This document shows positions 19,171-28,344 of a DNA stretch of 42,980 bases, in pieces. The translations under genes and the position numbers were made by a program. The stretch's first letter is position 1. Each line of letters begins with the position of its first letter. The notes beneath the pieces are model-generated. The model had not been told where the DNA came from. It was given only the letters and a program-made list of their open reading frames with translations, and made no database searches. Source of the DNA: SAR202 cluster bacterium (GTDB lineage: Bacteria > Chloroflexota > Dehalococcoidia > Lucifugimonadales > UBA826); NCBI GenBank assembly GCA_008373095.1, contig RQOP01000091.1, forward strand, positions 1 to 42,980, in the 5' to 3' direction.

Positions 19171-19956
19171 GTGAAAAATATGGATTTAGGACTGAACGGT
19201 AAAGTTGCTCTAGTAACAGGCGGGAGCAGGGGGTTAGGCAGAGAAAGTGCCTTATCTTTGGCTAGGGAAGGTGCGAATGTCGCTATATGTGGAAGAACCC
19301 AAGACACCTTGGATGATACTGTGAATGAACTTAAAGGATTGGGCGGAGTCTGCATAGGAGTCGTAGCGGATGTTTCCGATACCTCGTCAGTTGGGTATTT
19401 ACATACTGCTGTGACTGAGGCCTTGGGGCCAATAGATATTCTGGTAAATAATGCGGGTGGTACCAGATCTCGAGAGGATATAAGTGCGACTCTTATAGAG
19501 GATTTTAAAGGCACATTTGATTTGAATGTTTTTGGAGCATTTGAGCTCATGCAGCACGTCATTCCCTCGATGAAGAGTAAGGGGTGGGGTCGGATTATCA
19601 ACATTGCTTCTATATGGGGGAGAGAATATGGTGGGAATATATCCTATATGTCAGCGAAAGCAGCTTTAATCGCCGCTTCCAAGCATGCTGCTATTGCTTT
19701 GGCCAAGGATGGGATATTGGTAAATTCCATTGCTCCAGGTTCCATAGAGCATCCAGGAGGATCCTGGGAAAGGTTTCAGAATGACAATACCACGGAGGTT
19801 GTAGAAAACTTTATAAAAGATAATTTGCCCCTCGGAAAGTTTGGATGGCCGGAACCTTTAGGAGATCTCGTAGCGTACCTAGCTTCCGATAGATCTGGAT
19901 TAATTACAGGGTCATGTATTGTCATTGATGGAGGCCAGAGCGTATCGATGATATAG
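19171..19956 (+). CDS. SDR family oxidoreductase (3-oxoacyl-ACP reductase-like)
   Basis: TGGSRGLGRESA, NNAGG, IASIWG, YMSAK. Confidence 0.93.
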   Translation: MKNMDLGLNGKVALVTGGSRGLGRESALSLAREGANVAICGRTQDTLDDTVNELKGLGGVCIGVVADVSDTSSVGYLHTAVTEALGPIDILVNNAGGTRSREDISATLIEDFKGTFDLNVFGAFELMQHVIPSMKSKGWGRIINIASIWGREYGGNISYMSAKAALIAASKHAAIALAKDGILVNSIAPGSIEHPGGSWERFQNDNTTEVVENFIKDNLPLGKFGWPEPLGDLVAYLASDRSGLITGSCIVIDGGQSVSMI

Positions 19957-19959
19957 AAC

Positions 19960-20961
19960 TTAATCTTGTAAAGATCTTTTGGGATTTGGATGATCTAGGA
20001 CTTCTTTGTTAACCAAATTTTCCGGCATAGTATTTCTGTAAACTCTGACTACTTCACTAGCAGCTCGTTCCTCTAGTTCGAGGGTGGATTCTTGCGAAAA
20101 GAAGGCAGTGTGAGGGGTTATTAGGATGTTTTCGAGCTTCATCAAGGGATGGTCTTTCGCTGGTTCATTCTCGACCATCACGTCCAAACCGGCGCCGCCA
20201 ATTTTTCCATTTGACAATGCATCATGTAGAGCATGTTCATCAATTAATGGGCCGCGTGCGGCATTTATAAGGAAGGCATCATCCTTCATCAAATCCAATT
20301 CTTTTGAGCCAATCATTTTTTCAGTTGCCGGGGTTAGTGGGGCATGAAGAGACACAAAGTCTGATTTTTCTAGTAGTTCTGTAAGGCTGACTAATTTCGC
20401 ACCATGGGATTCGACAACTTCCTTAGGTGTTATTGGGTCGGAGGCAAGTATTTCTAACCCGAACGCTGAAGCTTTTTCAGCTACGGCCTGTCCTATCCGG
20501 CCAAACCCAATAATTCCGATTGTTTTGCCTCGGAGTCTCTTTATACGCATGGTTAAACCTAAATGTCCCCAACCGTCAGTTTTGACTGATTGGCTGAATA
20601 AAGCTATTTTCCTATTCCAAGTGTGCAGCATCGCTAATACATGGTCAGAAACTTCATCTACACAGTAGTCTGGAACATACGTTACCGGTATACCTAATTC
20701 AGTAGCCGTAGCCACGTCTATATTGTCGACTCCTACCCCAAATCTACCTATGGCAACACAATTTTCAGCGGATCTGATTACCTTACCTGTAACTTTTGCA
20801 AAGCAAGTCATTATTGCATCCACATCTTTTGCCAAATTGATTAGAGTATCTTCGTCTCCGTTGGGGGCAACGATTACTTCAGCTCCTGCAGCTTCTAAAA
20901 CAGCCCTTTCTGGGTCTGTGGTTGGCCATACGTGGTCTGTAATGAGGACTTTCCAACCCAT
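19960..20961 (-). CDS. D-isomer specific 2-hydroxyacid dehydrogenase, C-terminal-binding-protein-like
   Basis: GKTIGIIGFGRIGQAVAEKA, DFVSLHAPLTPATEKMIG, LINAARGPLIDEHAL, ENILITPHTAFFSQES. Confidence 0.94.
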   Translation of the reverse strand: MGWKVLITDHVWPTTDPERAVLEAAGAEVIVAPNGDEDTLINLAKDVDAIMTCFAKVTGKVIRSAENCVAIGRFGVGVDNIDVATATELGIPVTYVPDYCVDEVSDHVLAMLHTWNRKIALFSQSVKTDGWGHLGLTMRIKRLRGKTIGIIGFGRIGQAVAEKASAFGLEILASDPITPKEVVESHGAKLVSLTELLEKSDFVSLHAPLTPATEKMIGSKELDLMKDDAFLINAARGPLIDEHALHDALSNGKIGGAGLDVMVENEPAKDHPLMKLENILITPHTAFFSQESTLELEERAASEVVRVYRNTMPENLVNKEVLDHPNPKRSLQD

Positions 20962-20977
20962 TTTAATCTCCCTCTTT

Positions 20978-22612
20978 TTATGAATTTATTGATGTTAAAT
21001 CTACAGGCATCGGATTAAACATACACCCTTCGACAAAAACCTCGAAGAAATCTGGGACCGTTTCCAACTCCAAATGTTCGATTTGCAAAACTAGCTTTTC
21101 TATTTCTGTTCTCATTTTGGTTGATTTGAGCATAAGAATGGCCCCTTCGAGTGAAGCATTCCCTACTTTTTCAATTTTTTCTAGCGGGAAATTGGCTATA
21201 AACCCTATATCACGTGCATTTGAGGAATTTATGTAATTTGCGAAACCTCCGGCCAGAAACAGTTTGGTTATTTTATCGATGGGGGTTCCGAAATGCCTCA
21301 ATGCTAGATATTGCCCGCAGTAATTCGCGGATTTGGCCTGAGCCAAGGCACTAATATCGGACCTGTAAAGGCTCATGTCTTCTTTTTCGGAAAACGAGTA
21401 TTTGTTTGAACCATCTAAGTAGACTCCAAGTTCAGACATCAAATTAGATTTTCTAAGTTCTGCCAATAAATCAATTAATCCCGAGCCGCATATACCCTGA
21501 ACATTGCTATTTCCAATGGTTTCGATTTCCAAAATCCCATCTCTAATCTTGACTGATTCGACAGCTCCTTCATATCCAGGCATACCATAGGTTATTTCTC
21601 CTCCTTCAAAGGCGGGGCCAGCTGGGCAAGAAGCAGCAATCATTTTATCTTTTGTCCCTATAATCACCTCAGTGTTCGTTCCTATGTCTACAAGCATAAT
21701 GGCATCTTCAGTTTGATCTGCTCTGATAGCAAGTAGATCGGCTGCTACATCTGCACCTACGTGAGAACCTATGAGAGGTCCACTGTATATACGTGCTTCC
21801 GGGAATATTCGCAAACCAAATTCTTTAGCTTTAGCACTAATGGATGTAGATTTTCTGGACCCGACCTCAAACTCGTTTTGAATCATAGATTTGTAAGGTT
21901 TTTCGCCTACAGATTGGACATCAATCCCGAATAGTATGTCCCGCATTGTAGTATTCCCAACAAATACTGCATCATAAATTCTTCTTCTGTGAATTTTATG
22001 ATCATTTAGCATTTCGCCTATTTCATAATTGATCGATGCTATTAGTACCTTTTTCAATTCACCATTATTTGGCCCCCCATCATAGGAAATTCGATTCATT
22101 ACATCAGAACCACCAAACCTTTGGGGATTTTCGAACGATGATGTCGCTATGACCTTCCCATCTTCCAAATTTATTATGCTTAGGACTACGGTGGTGGTTC
22201 CGATATCTCCGGCAAGCCCTAAAATATGACCCTGGTATTTATCCACATCCGTACCGTCAATAAATACCCGTCCGTCGTTTGTCGTGACAATGCTATCTAG
22301 GATTATTTCCCTTTTGATCCCAGAGGTTAGAATTTTTGGTTGTCGTCTCAGGGTGCTAAATTCAATATCGGCTGACAAATCTTTGACGACGGCTTGGCAG
22401 GCTAATCTGTAATTGCCTCTCAGGAAATTTTCCTCTTCGCTCAATTTGTTTAAGGAATCCATACCATTTTTGATTTCAACCACACACTCGTGGCATTCGC
22501 CATTCCTGCCACAGGCGGTCGGAACTCTTACCTGCAAGTCGTCAGCATAATCAAATATAGTTTTGTCAGGGGATGCAGGATGTTCTTTGCCATCGGCAAA
22601 AACTGGAGACAT
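20978..22612 (-). CDS. ASKHA domain protein with N-terminal 2Fe-2S ferredoxin (RACo-like reductive activator of corrinoid proteins, DUF4445 type)
   Basis: TACGRNGECHECVVEI...YRLACQA 2Fe-2S motif; LGLAGDIGTTTVVLSIINLEDG; DIGTNTEVIIG; GICGSGLIDLLAEL; FLAGGFANYI. Confidence 0.93.
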   Translation of the reverse strand: MSPVFADGKEHPASPDKTIFDYADDLQVRVPTACGRNGECHECVVEIKNGMDSLNKLSEEENFLRGNYRLACQAVVKDLSADIEFSTLRRQPKILTSGIKREIILDSIVTTNDGRVFIDGTDVDKYQGHILGLAGDIGTTTVVLSIINLEDGKVIATSSFENPQRFGGSDVMNRISYDGGPNNGELKKVLIASINYEIGEMLNDHKIHRRRIYDAVFVGNTTMRDILFGIDVQSVGEKPYKSMIQNEFEVGSRKSTSISAKAKEFGLRIFPEARIYSGPLIGSHVGADVAADLLAIRADQTEDAIMLVDIGTNTEVIIGTKDKMIAASCPAGPAFEGGEITYGMPGYEGAVESVKIRDGILEIETIGNSNVQGICGSGLIDLLAELRKSNLMSELGVYLDGSNKYSFSEKEDMSLYRSDISALAQAKSANYCGQYLALRHFGTPIDKITKLFLAGGFANYINSSNARDIGFIANFPLEKIEKVGNASLEGAILMLKSTKMRTEIEKLVLQIEHLELETVPDFFEVFVEGCMFNPMPVDLTSINS

Positions 22613-22684
22613 AATTTATACCTTCAAACTTGATTTGGTTGTAGGTATTTTACAAGGTGTAAGTAAAAGTGGGTTATTTTCAGG

Positions 22685-22930
22685 TTAATTGCTGGTTTCC
22701 CAAGCTGATCGGTAATCTATGTCATCGCTGCCAAGACAGAGATAGAGTTCTCCGCTGGTACCAGGTCTATCTTGATTTCTACAACCAAATTTTGCAGTGC
22801 ATCTGTCTTCAACATTCTTGTAAGGACATCTCCATGACGACACTTCAGAGGCCGTGTCTGATATTGATCTAAAAATCGACTCTAGTTTTCCTAAACTCTT
22901 CCTATATTTTTCTTGATCAACTGGTTCCAT
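22685..22930 (-). CDS. Small four-Cys conserved-looking protein (81 aa) inside the corrinoid cassette
   Basis: ORF fills the gap between corrinoid protein and RACo-like gene. CPYKNVEDRCTAKFGCRNQ...LYLCLG Cys pattern. Confidence 0.65.
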   Translation of the reverse strand: MEPVDQEKYRKSLGKLESIFRSISDTASEVSSWRCPYKNVEDRCTAKFGCRNQDRPGTSGELYLCLGSDDIDYRSAWETSN

Positions 22931-22965
22931 AATAATGTCTCGATGGTCACAGGTTTGGTCAAATT

Positions 22966-23724
22966 TTATCCGATAGTGCTTACTGAATGTTCTGCATCAG
23001 GGCTCATAAAAGCTTTGGCTAGTTCTACACAGGATATTGCATCCTTCCCATACCCGTCAGCACCCATATCATCAGCAAATTCTTGGGAAAGTGGAGCTCC
23101 TCCCACCATGATTTTTACGAATTCCCTCATTTCAACTTCTTCAAATGCATCAATTGTTCTACCCATATTTGGCATAGTGGTGGTTAGTAGTGCAGACATT
23201 CCCAAAACTCCCGCTTCATTCTCCTCAACTGCTTCTATGAACTCTTCTGGTGAAGTGTCTACACCTAAATCGATGACTGTAAAACCTGCTCCCCTTAACA
23301 TCATGATACAAAGATTCTTGCCGATGTCGTGAAGGTCGCCCTTTACTGTACCCATTATTACGGTACCAACAGGCTCTATCCCAGAAGCCGACAAAATCGG
23401 TTCGATGTGGGTCATACCTGCTTTCATAGCACGTGCAGCCACTAGAACTTCTGGTACAAATATTAAGTTGTCACGAAATTTAACTCCGACAATTGCCATA
23501 CCTGCTATAAGCCCGTCATCGAGGATGGTATTGGCCGTAAATCCAGCTTCCAAGGCCTCTTGAGTTAGTTGATCTACTCTGTTGTTGTCCCCCTTTATTA
23601 GGGAGACGGATATATCTTGCATCAAAGGGTCTGCTTCGTCCCAAAGGGAACGAATGTGTTGTTGTTCAGACGGGTTAGTTACATACCCTAACTCTGACTC
23701 CAAATCTTCATTAGTAACTGGCAT
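22966..23724 (-). CDS. Corrinoid (cobalamin-binding) protein of methyltransferase system
   Basis: B12-binding GTVKGDLHDIGKNL (DxHxxG) with helical cap (EALEAGFTANTILDDGLIAGMAIVGVKFRDNLIFVPEVLVAARAMKAGM). Confidence 0.97.
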   Translation of the reverse strand: MPVTNEDLESELGYVTNPSEQQHIRSLWDEADPLMQDISVSLIKGDNNRVDQLTQEALEAGFTANTILDDGLIAGMAIVGVKFRDNLIFVPEVLVAARAMKAGMTHIEPILSASGIEPVGTVIMGTVKGDLHDIGKNLCIMMLRGAGFTVIDLGVDTSPEEFIEAVEENEAGVLGMSALLTTTMPNMGRTIDAFEEVEMREFVKIMVGGAPLSQEFADDMGADGYGKDAISCVELAKAFMSPDAEHSVSTIG

Positions 23725-23836
23725 ATGGTCTAGGAACCTCTGGTATTTATTAGTCTATGTGCAATCGATTGTAAATTGAACTTAGAGTTGCGTTTAAGCG
23801 GAGCAATTATACGACTAAAGTGTAAGCAGATACAGG

Positions 23837-24874
23837 CTAACCACGCCTCTCTGCTGTCCAATCTTTGATCGCTAATGGAATCTCCATTAGGTTTTCTATT
23901 TTAGTTGCCAAAGGGATCGCACACTCAGGCCCAATCATCTGCACTCCAGCTTCCAAGCATTTGTATACTTCTTGCCTGACTTCTTCCGGGCCTCTCGCAT
24001 ACAGAGTCTCTGGGTTATTTATGTTACCTACTAGAGTGATACCACCATCGACTGCATCCATGGCTTCCTGAGGGTCATTTTTCGAGTCAAAATGAAAAGA
24101 AGCCATCCCTGTTTTGGCGATATATGGCATTCTGTCGACGGTTTTACCACAGATATGCAAAATAAGAGGAACATCCAAAACATCTACCATTTCGGTATGA
24201 ATATCTTGTAAGAATTCTTTATAGTAAGCTCCACTAACAAGGTCACCTGTGGCGTGATCAGGGAATGTTAGAGCGTCTGCTCCTGCGTCTATTTGAGCCT
24301 GACCGAAAAGTACTGAAATTTCCTTTAATTTTTCCAAAGCTCTTTTTGTTTCTTCAGGATTATCAACTGTGCCCAAGAGAAAACTCTCGACGCCAAATAC
24401 ATGGTAGGCAAGTGTCCACGGGCCCATCGTTTTTCCTATAACTGCTACTTCGTCACCGAACTCGTCTTTTAGCATTCTTATTGAGTCTGTTATAGCTTTC
24501 ATATCTCGATGTTCAAGAATGTCTGAAGGTATCTTTACATCGTCAGCAGATTTCCATATTGGGTTATACATCCGGACCGTGGGCCAGTTGTCTTTTTCTT
24601 CCCATTGCATTTCACAGCCAAGTGCCGATGATTCTTGAATTATGCTGAAATAAGGGGAAACTGAATCGAAACCTAGTTCGGTGTATCCGGTGGCAGCTAA
24701 TCTGGCTGCCATTTCTCCGTCCTGACAAGCATAAGGGAAAGGGGCGTCAACCAAATCCATCAACTCAACTGTTGCTACATTGGTTGGATTAACTGCAGGG
24801 GTTCTATCAACAGGTTTTCCTGTCAACGCATTCATTACTCGTTCTTTTGGTGACATAGTCTCTTGATAAGGCAT
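23837..24874 (-). CDS. Uroporphyrinogen decarboxylase family methyltransferase (MtaA/MtbA/CmuA-like)
   Basis: SPKERVMNALTGKPVDRTPAVNPTN, LILHICGKTVDRM (HxCG Zn motif), GPECAIPLATKIENL. Confidence 0.93.
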   Translation of the reverse strand: MPYQETMSPKERVMNALTGKPVDRTPAVNPTNVATVELMDLVDAPFPYACQDGEMAARLAATGYTELGFDSVSPYFSIIQESSALGCEMQWEEKDNWPTVRMYNPIWKSADDVKIPSDILEHRDMKAITDSIRMLKDEFGDEVAVIGKTMGPWTLAYHVFGVESFLLGTVDNPEETKRALEKLKEISVLFGQAQIDAGADALTFPDHATGDLVSGAYYKEFLQDIHTEMVDVLDVPLILHICGKTVDRMPYIAKTGMASFHFDSKNDPQEAMDAVDGGITLVGNINNPETLYARGPEEVRQEVYKCLEAGVQMIGPECAIPLATKIENLMEIPLAIKDWTAERRG

Positions 24875-24894
24875 CTTCTAAAACGCTCCTTCCA

Positions 24895-25569
24895 TTATGT
24901 TTGACTAAAACCTAGGGTGCTTGTGGTCATTTGACCCCTCATAGATTCCGCCTGCATCATCGTTTCTACACTACTAACATTTCTAGAATACGGTAACAAA
25001 ATTCTCAATAACCCATCATGGTTACTACGGCATTCAAAAGCGACTTCCTGATCTCCTATTTTGTCCATTTCGCCGTATTTAGAAAATCCTGCCACGATCA
25101 TTCTAAGTCGCATAGCAGGATTTCTGGCCTCGCCGGTGGCAGATATCTGATAGTAACGAATGTTGTCTCGGTCGACTCCTTCTGCCCTAATAAGTAGATC
25201 CGATTTACTATCTTTTATTTCCATTACTGCAGTGCTGGCAGCATATTCAGGGTCTTTACCAACTGCTTGAGACAGTAGGAATCGCACTGGTCTGTTATGG
25301 ATTAATCCACAGTCGAATTTAGCTTGATTATGAGTTCCGGATATGGGAGACATCCCCCCTAGAGATACTAATAGATCTCGAATTTCTTCAATTCGCTTTT
25401 CAACACCTGGTTTTGTACTGAAAGACCAGATGGTAAAAACAGAATTTTTAACATATAAGCCGACTGATATTTCATTGAATCTTTTGTCTGTGGGTATTAG
25501 CTCTAGGCATCGCCCATATTTTGTAATCACATCTTTTGGCCTTGGGCCCTTGTAGGAGATGAGGGTCAT
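24895..25569 (-). CDS. Hypothetical protein in corrinoid methyltransferase cassette (start MTLISYKG)
   Basis: ORF with little intergenic space on either side. Start placed at the ATG just after the upstream gene's stop (25572). Confidence 0.75.
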   Translation of the reverse strand: MTLISYKGPRPKDVITKYGRCLELIPTDKRFNEISVGLYVKNSVFTIWSFSTKPGVEKRIEEIRDLLVSLGGMSPISGTHNQAKFDCGLIHNRPVRFLLSQAVGKDPEYAASTAVMEIKDSKSDLLIRAEGVDRDNIRYYQISATGEARNPAMRLRMIVAGFSKYGEMDKIGDQEVAFECRSNHDGLLRILLPYSRNVSSVETMMQAESMRGQMTTSTLGFSQT

Positions 25570-25571
25570 AG

Positions 25572-26474
25572 CTATACTCCTTGATTTTCTTCCATTAGTT
25601 TTGAGAAAGCAGAAATATGTTCTGGTCCAGTTCCACAGCATCCACCAATTATGTTTATTCCAATTTCTTTCAATATCATAAATCTTTCTGCCATAAAGTC
25701 TGGAGGTTCTGGATAAAGTATTTCTCCATTTTTTAGAGAAGGTATCCCTGCGTTTGAATGAACCAATAATGGATAGTCAGTAGCATCTCTCATCATGGAT
25801 GCTATCTCGATCATGTTATCTATTCCATTTCCACAGTTTGTTCCCACGATATCCGCCCCTGCTTTTACTAACTCTACTGCTGCTTGTTCAGGTGTTACAC
25901 CCATCATTGTAAAGTAGCCCCTAGGACCTTTATCAAAAGTCATAGTAGAAATTACAGTCAGATTAGTTTTTTCCTTAGCAGCTCTGATTGCAATTGATGC
26001 CTCGTCAAGAGCAGTCATTGTTTCAATCACAACTCCATCAGCACCGCCTTTTTCAAGAGATGTTACTTGGTTACAAAAGGCTTTGTACATTTCTTCTTCG
26101 GATACCGATCCAAGCGGTTCCAAGAACTCACCAGTCGGACCTACAGATCCGAATACAAACGTGCCAGGTGGGGACTGGCTCTTCGCATGTTCTGCAGCCA
26201 GCCTATTGAATTCATCTACTTTTTCAGCAAATCCGTAATGATTTTGCCGAAATCTTGTGCCGCCAAAGGAATTGGTTAGCACCATGTCTGAACCAGCGTT
26301 GAAATAGGATCTAGCCATTTTCTGAACGATTTCAGGATGACTGATATTAAATTCTTCTGGGCATCCTCCTGGTTCAAGTCCATTTTGCTGTAAAAAAGTC
26401 CCAGTGGCTCCGTCTGAAATAAGCACCTCTCCATTTGAAATACGCTCAAGTATCCCAAGGGATTTTGAAGTCAT
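25572..26474 (-). CDS. Homocysteine S-methyltransferase family protein
   Basis: LISDGATGTFLQQNGL, GTNCGNGIDNM and NIIGGCCGTGPEHI (three Zn Cys ligands). Confidence 0.95.
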   Translation of the reverse strand: MTSKSLGILERISNGEVLISDGATGTFLQQNGLEPGGCPEEFNISHPEIVQKMARSYFNAGSDMVLTNSFGGTRFRQNHYGFAEKVDEFNRLAAEHAKSQSPPGTFVFGSVGPTGEFLEPLGSVSEEEMYKAFCNQVTSLEKGGADGVVIETMTALDEASIAIRAAKEKTNLTVISTMTFDKGPRGYFTMMGVTPEQAAVELVKAGADIVGTNCGNGIDNMIEIASMMRDATDYPLLVHSNAGIPSLKNGEILYPEPPDFMAERFMILKEIGINIIGGCCGTGPEHISAFSKLMEENQGV

Positions 26475-26489
26475 TTTGTTACCGACCTT

Positions 26490-26816
26490 TTAATCTGATT
26501 TTATCCATCCGTCTATGGATCCAGGGCTAGTGTTTCGGGTACCATCGTTATGTAAATCCCTTAATTTGGATACAAAATCTCCTGGCATCCCTTTGTTGTA
26601 TCGGTCTGCGACCGATTCAAGAACCTCATTCAGTTCTCCTTGTATTTCAGTGTATTCGCCCCACTCCCAAGCATCCAAATATTCATCGGAGCCATAACTA
26701 CCTTCCATCATGGAAACAGCATCTACGGCTTCTTGGAATCTCGGTTCTAGCTGACGTGACTGCGTTTCAGAATCGTCGGTTGCTTGAACCTGTACCGGGA
26801 TTTCTTTCCAATACAT
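26490..26816 (-). CDS. Small protein resembling the PF13769 'virulence factor' family
   Basis: MYWKEIPVQVQATD...QLEPRFQEAVDAVSMMEGSYGSDEYLDAWEWGEY resembles the family pattern from memory. The track extends the ORF to 26858; the ATG at 26816 fits better. Confidence 0.6.
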   Translation of the reverse strand: MYWKEIPVQVQATDDSETQSRQLEPRFQEAVDAVSMMEGSYGSDEYLDAWEWGEYTEIQGELNEVLESVADRYNKGMPGDFVSKLRDLHNDGTRNTSPGSIDGWIKSD

Positions 26817-26971
26817 TATTCTTACTTTCAAATTGCAAGTCCTGAGGAACATAATCACAGCTATTATAGTTGCATAAGCAAACTTACAGTAGTGATGATT
26901 TGAACATGCCCGTTACCGATTCATGTGTTATAACTCAGAGGTTCCTAAATAATTTTGCAAAGGAGAGCTTT

Positions 26972-27832
26972 ATGCCATATGCCCCTTCTAACGGTATAGA
27001 TATTTATTACGAAGTTCATGGCAAGGGAGACCCGTTGATATTTTGCCATGAATTTGCGGGTGATATTCGGTCATGGGATTTGCAAGTAAATTACTTTTCC
27101 AGGAATTTCAAAGTAATAACGTATTGTTCCCGAGGATACCCTCCTACATCAGTTCCTGAAGATCCTGAATCCTACAGTCAGGACATTGCAGTTGATGATC
27201 TAAAAAGTCTTATGGATTTTTTGAAAATTGAAAAGGCACATATCGTGGGTCTTTCTATGGGTGGCAACGTCGCACTGAATTTCGGTATCAAATATCCGGC
27301 ACAAGCTATGACTTTGACAATTGCAGGGACGGGGACAGGTTCCGATGATCCTGTTTCTTTTAGGGAACGGATTTTGAAATTCTCAGAAGGCATGAGGTCA
27401 GAAGGAATGTCATTTATGTCAGACTACCTTAAGGGACCTCACAGAGTTCAGTTGGAGTTGAAAGACCCCAAAGGTTATGAACTTTTTTGTCATCAATTTA
27501 TGGAACATTCCAATATCGGTTCAGCGAATACTTTTTACGGGGTTTTAACAAAAAGGCCTCCGATTTTTGATCTACAACCACAGTTGGCGGACATAAAAAT
27601 CCCGGTGCTCGTCATGACGGGAGATGAGGATGATCCTTGTATCCAGCCGTCACTGTTCATAAAGGAATCTATACCGGGAGCTGGGCTAATAATGTTTCCA
27701 AGATCAGGCCATGCAATTAATCTTGAAGAGCCTCAATTGTTTAATACTTCTGTCTTTGAATTCATCAATAATTCATCGGCAGATTATTGGGGACCACGGG
27801 AACAAGGCGAGGCAGGGGGATCTTTAACTTAG
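26972..27832 (+). CDS. Alpha/beta hydrolase
   Basis: IDIYYEVHGKGDPLIFCHEFAGDIRSWD, HIVGLSMGGNVAL, PRSGHAINLEEPQLFN. RBS 'aaaggag' upstream of the ATG at 26972 (track ORF begins at 26870). Confidence 0.93.
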   Translation: MPYAPSNGIDIYYEVHGKGDPLIFCHEFAGDIRSWDLQVNYFSRNFKVITYCSRGYPPTSVPEDPESYSQDIAVDDLKSLMDFLKIEKAHIVGLSMGGNVALNFGIKYPAQAMTLTIAGTGTGSDDPVSFRERILKFSEGMRSEGMSFMSDYLKGPHRVQLELKDPKGYELFCHQFMEHSNIGSANTFYGVLTKRPPIFDLQPQLADIKIPVLVMTGDEDDPCIQPSLFIKESIPGAGLIMFPRSGHAINLEEPQLFNTSVFEFINNSSADYWGPREQGEAGGSLT

Positions 27833-28155
27833 CAGCACTTCGACTCCCTAGTCGTTAGTACAACTGGTATCGGGCAGCAGTCTGCCTCTTCTTCAGTTTT
27901 CTCTGGTGTCATTATGGTTCCAAACAGACTGGCGTCTGCAATTACACCGATTTCAGGAGAATATTCTGCTACTGGTGTCGCATCAGGATAGAAACCTTCT
28001 GGATATGTCGGGCACACGGCGGAATAACCTTCGGTTCTTTTCAGTACCTGACCGTCAAAAGAGTTGGTAATCATATATTCCAATGCTTCATCGACACTTT
28101 CGAAAGGTTTTGAGCATTTTGTGTAATTCCATTCGCTCATCTGTTTATTCTCCAT
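27829..28155 (-). CDS. Hypothetical Cys-rich protein (108 aa) with DCCP and terminal KCC
   Basis: Complete ORF. Its stop overlaps the convergent hydrolase stop (TTAG). Confidence 0.65.
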   Translation of the reverse strand: MENKQMSEWNYTKCSKPFESVDEALEYMITNSFDGQVLKRTEGYSAVCPTYPEGFYPDATPVAEYSPEIGVIADASLFGTIMTPEKTEEEADCCPIPVVLTTRESKCC

Positions 28156-28344
28156 AAGGGAATTAGTTTATGCGACAAATTAGCAGCTTTAAAACGGTCT
28201 GGCAAGATGAGTGCTGATTTGAATTCTGGACTTTTGATTTCTACTGTACCTCTTATTAAAAGGGGATAAATTGACATAGATTAATTACAACTAGAAAGCT
28301 ACACTGAACTCCAGGGTCAAAAGTATGGTTGAGGAGTTGCTGGT

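Noticed and set aside
26859-26971. Possible cobalamin riboswitch upstream of the corrinoid cassette
   Set aside because: The divergent gap is only about 110 nt and I see no B12-box-like sequence. A covariance-model search would be needed to rule out a short variant.
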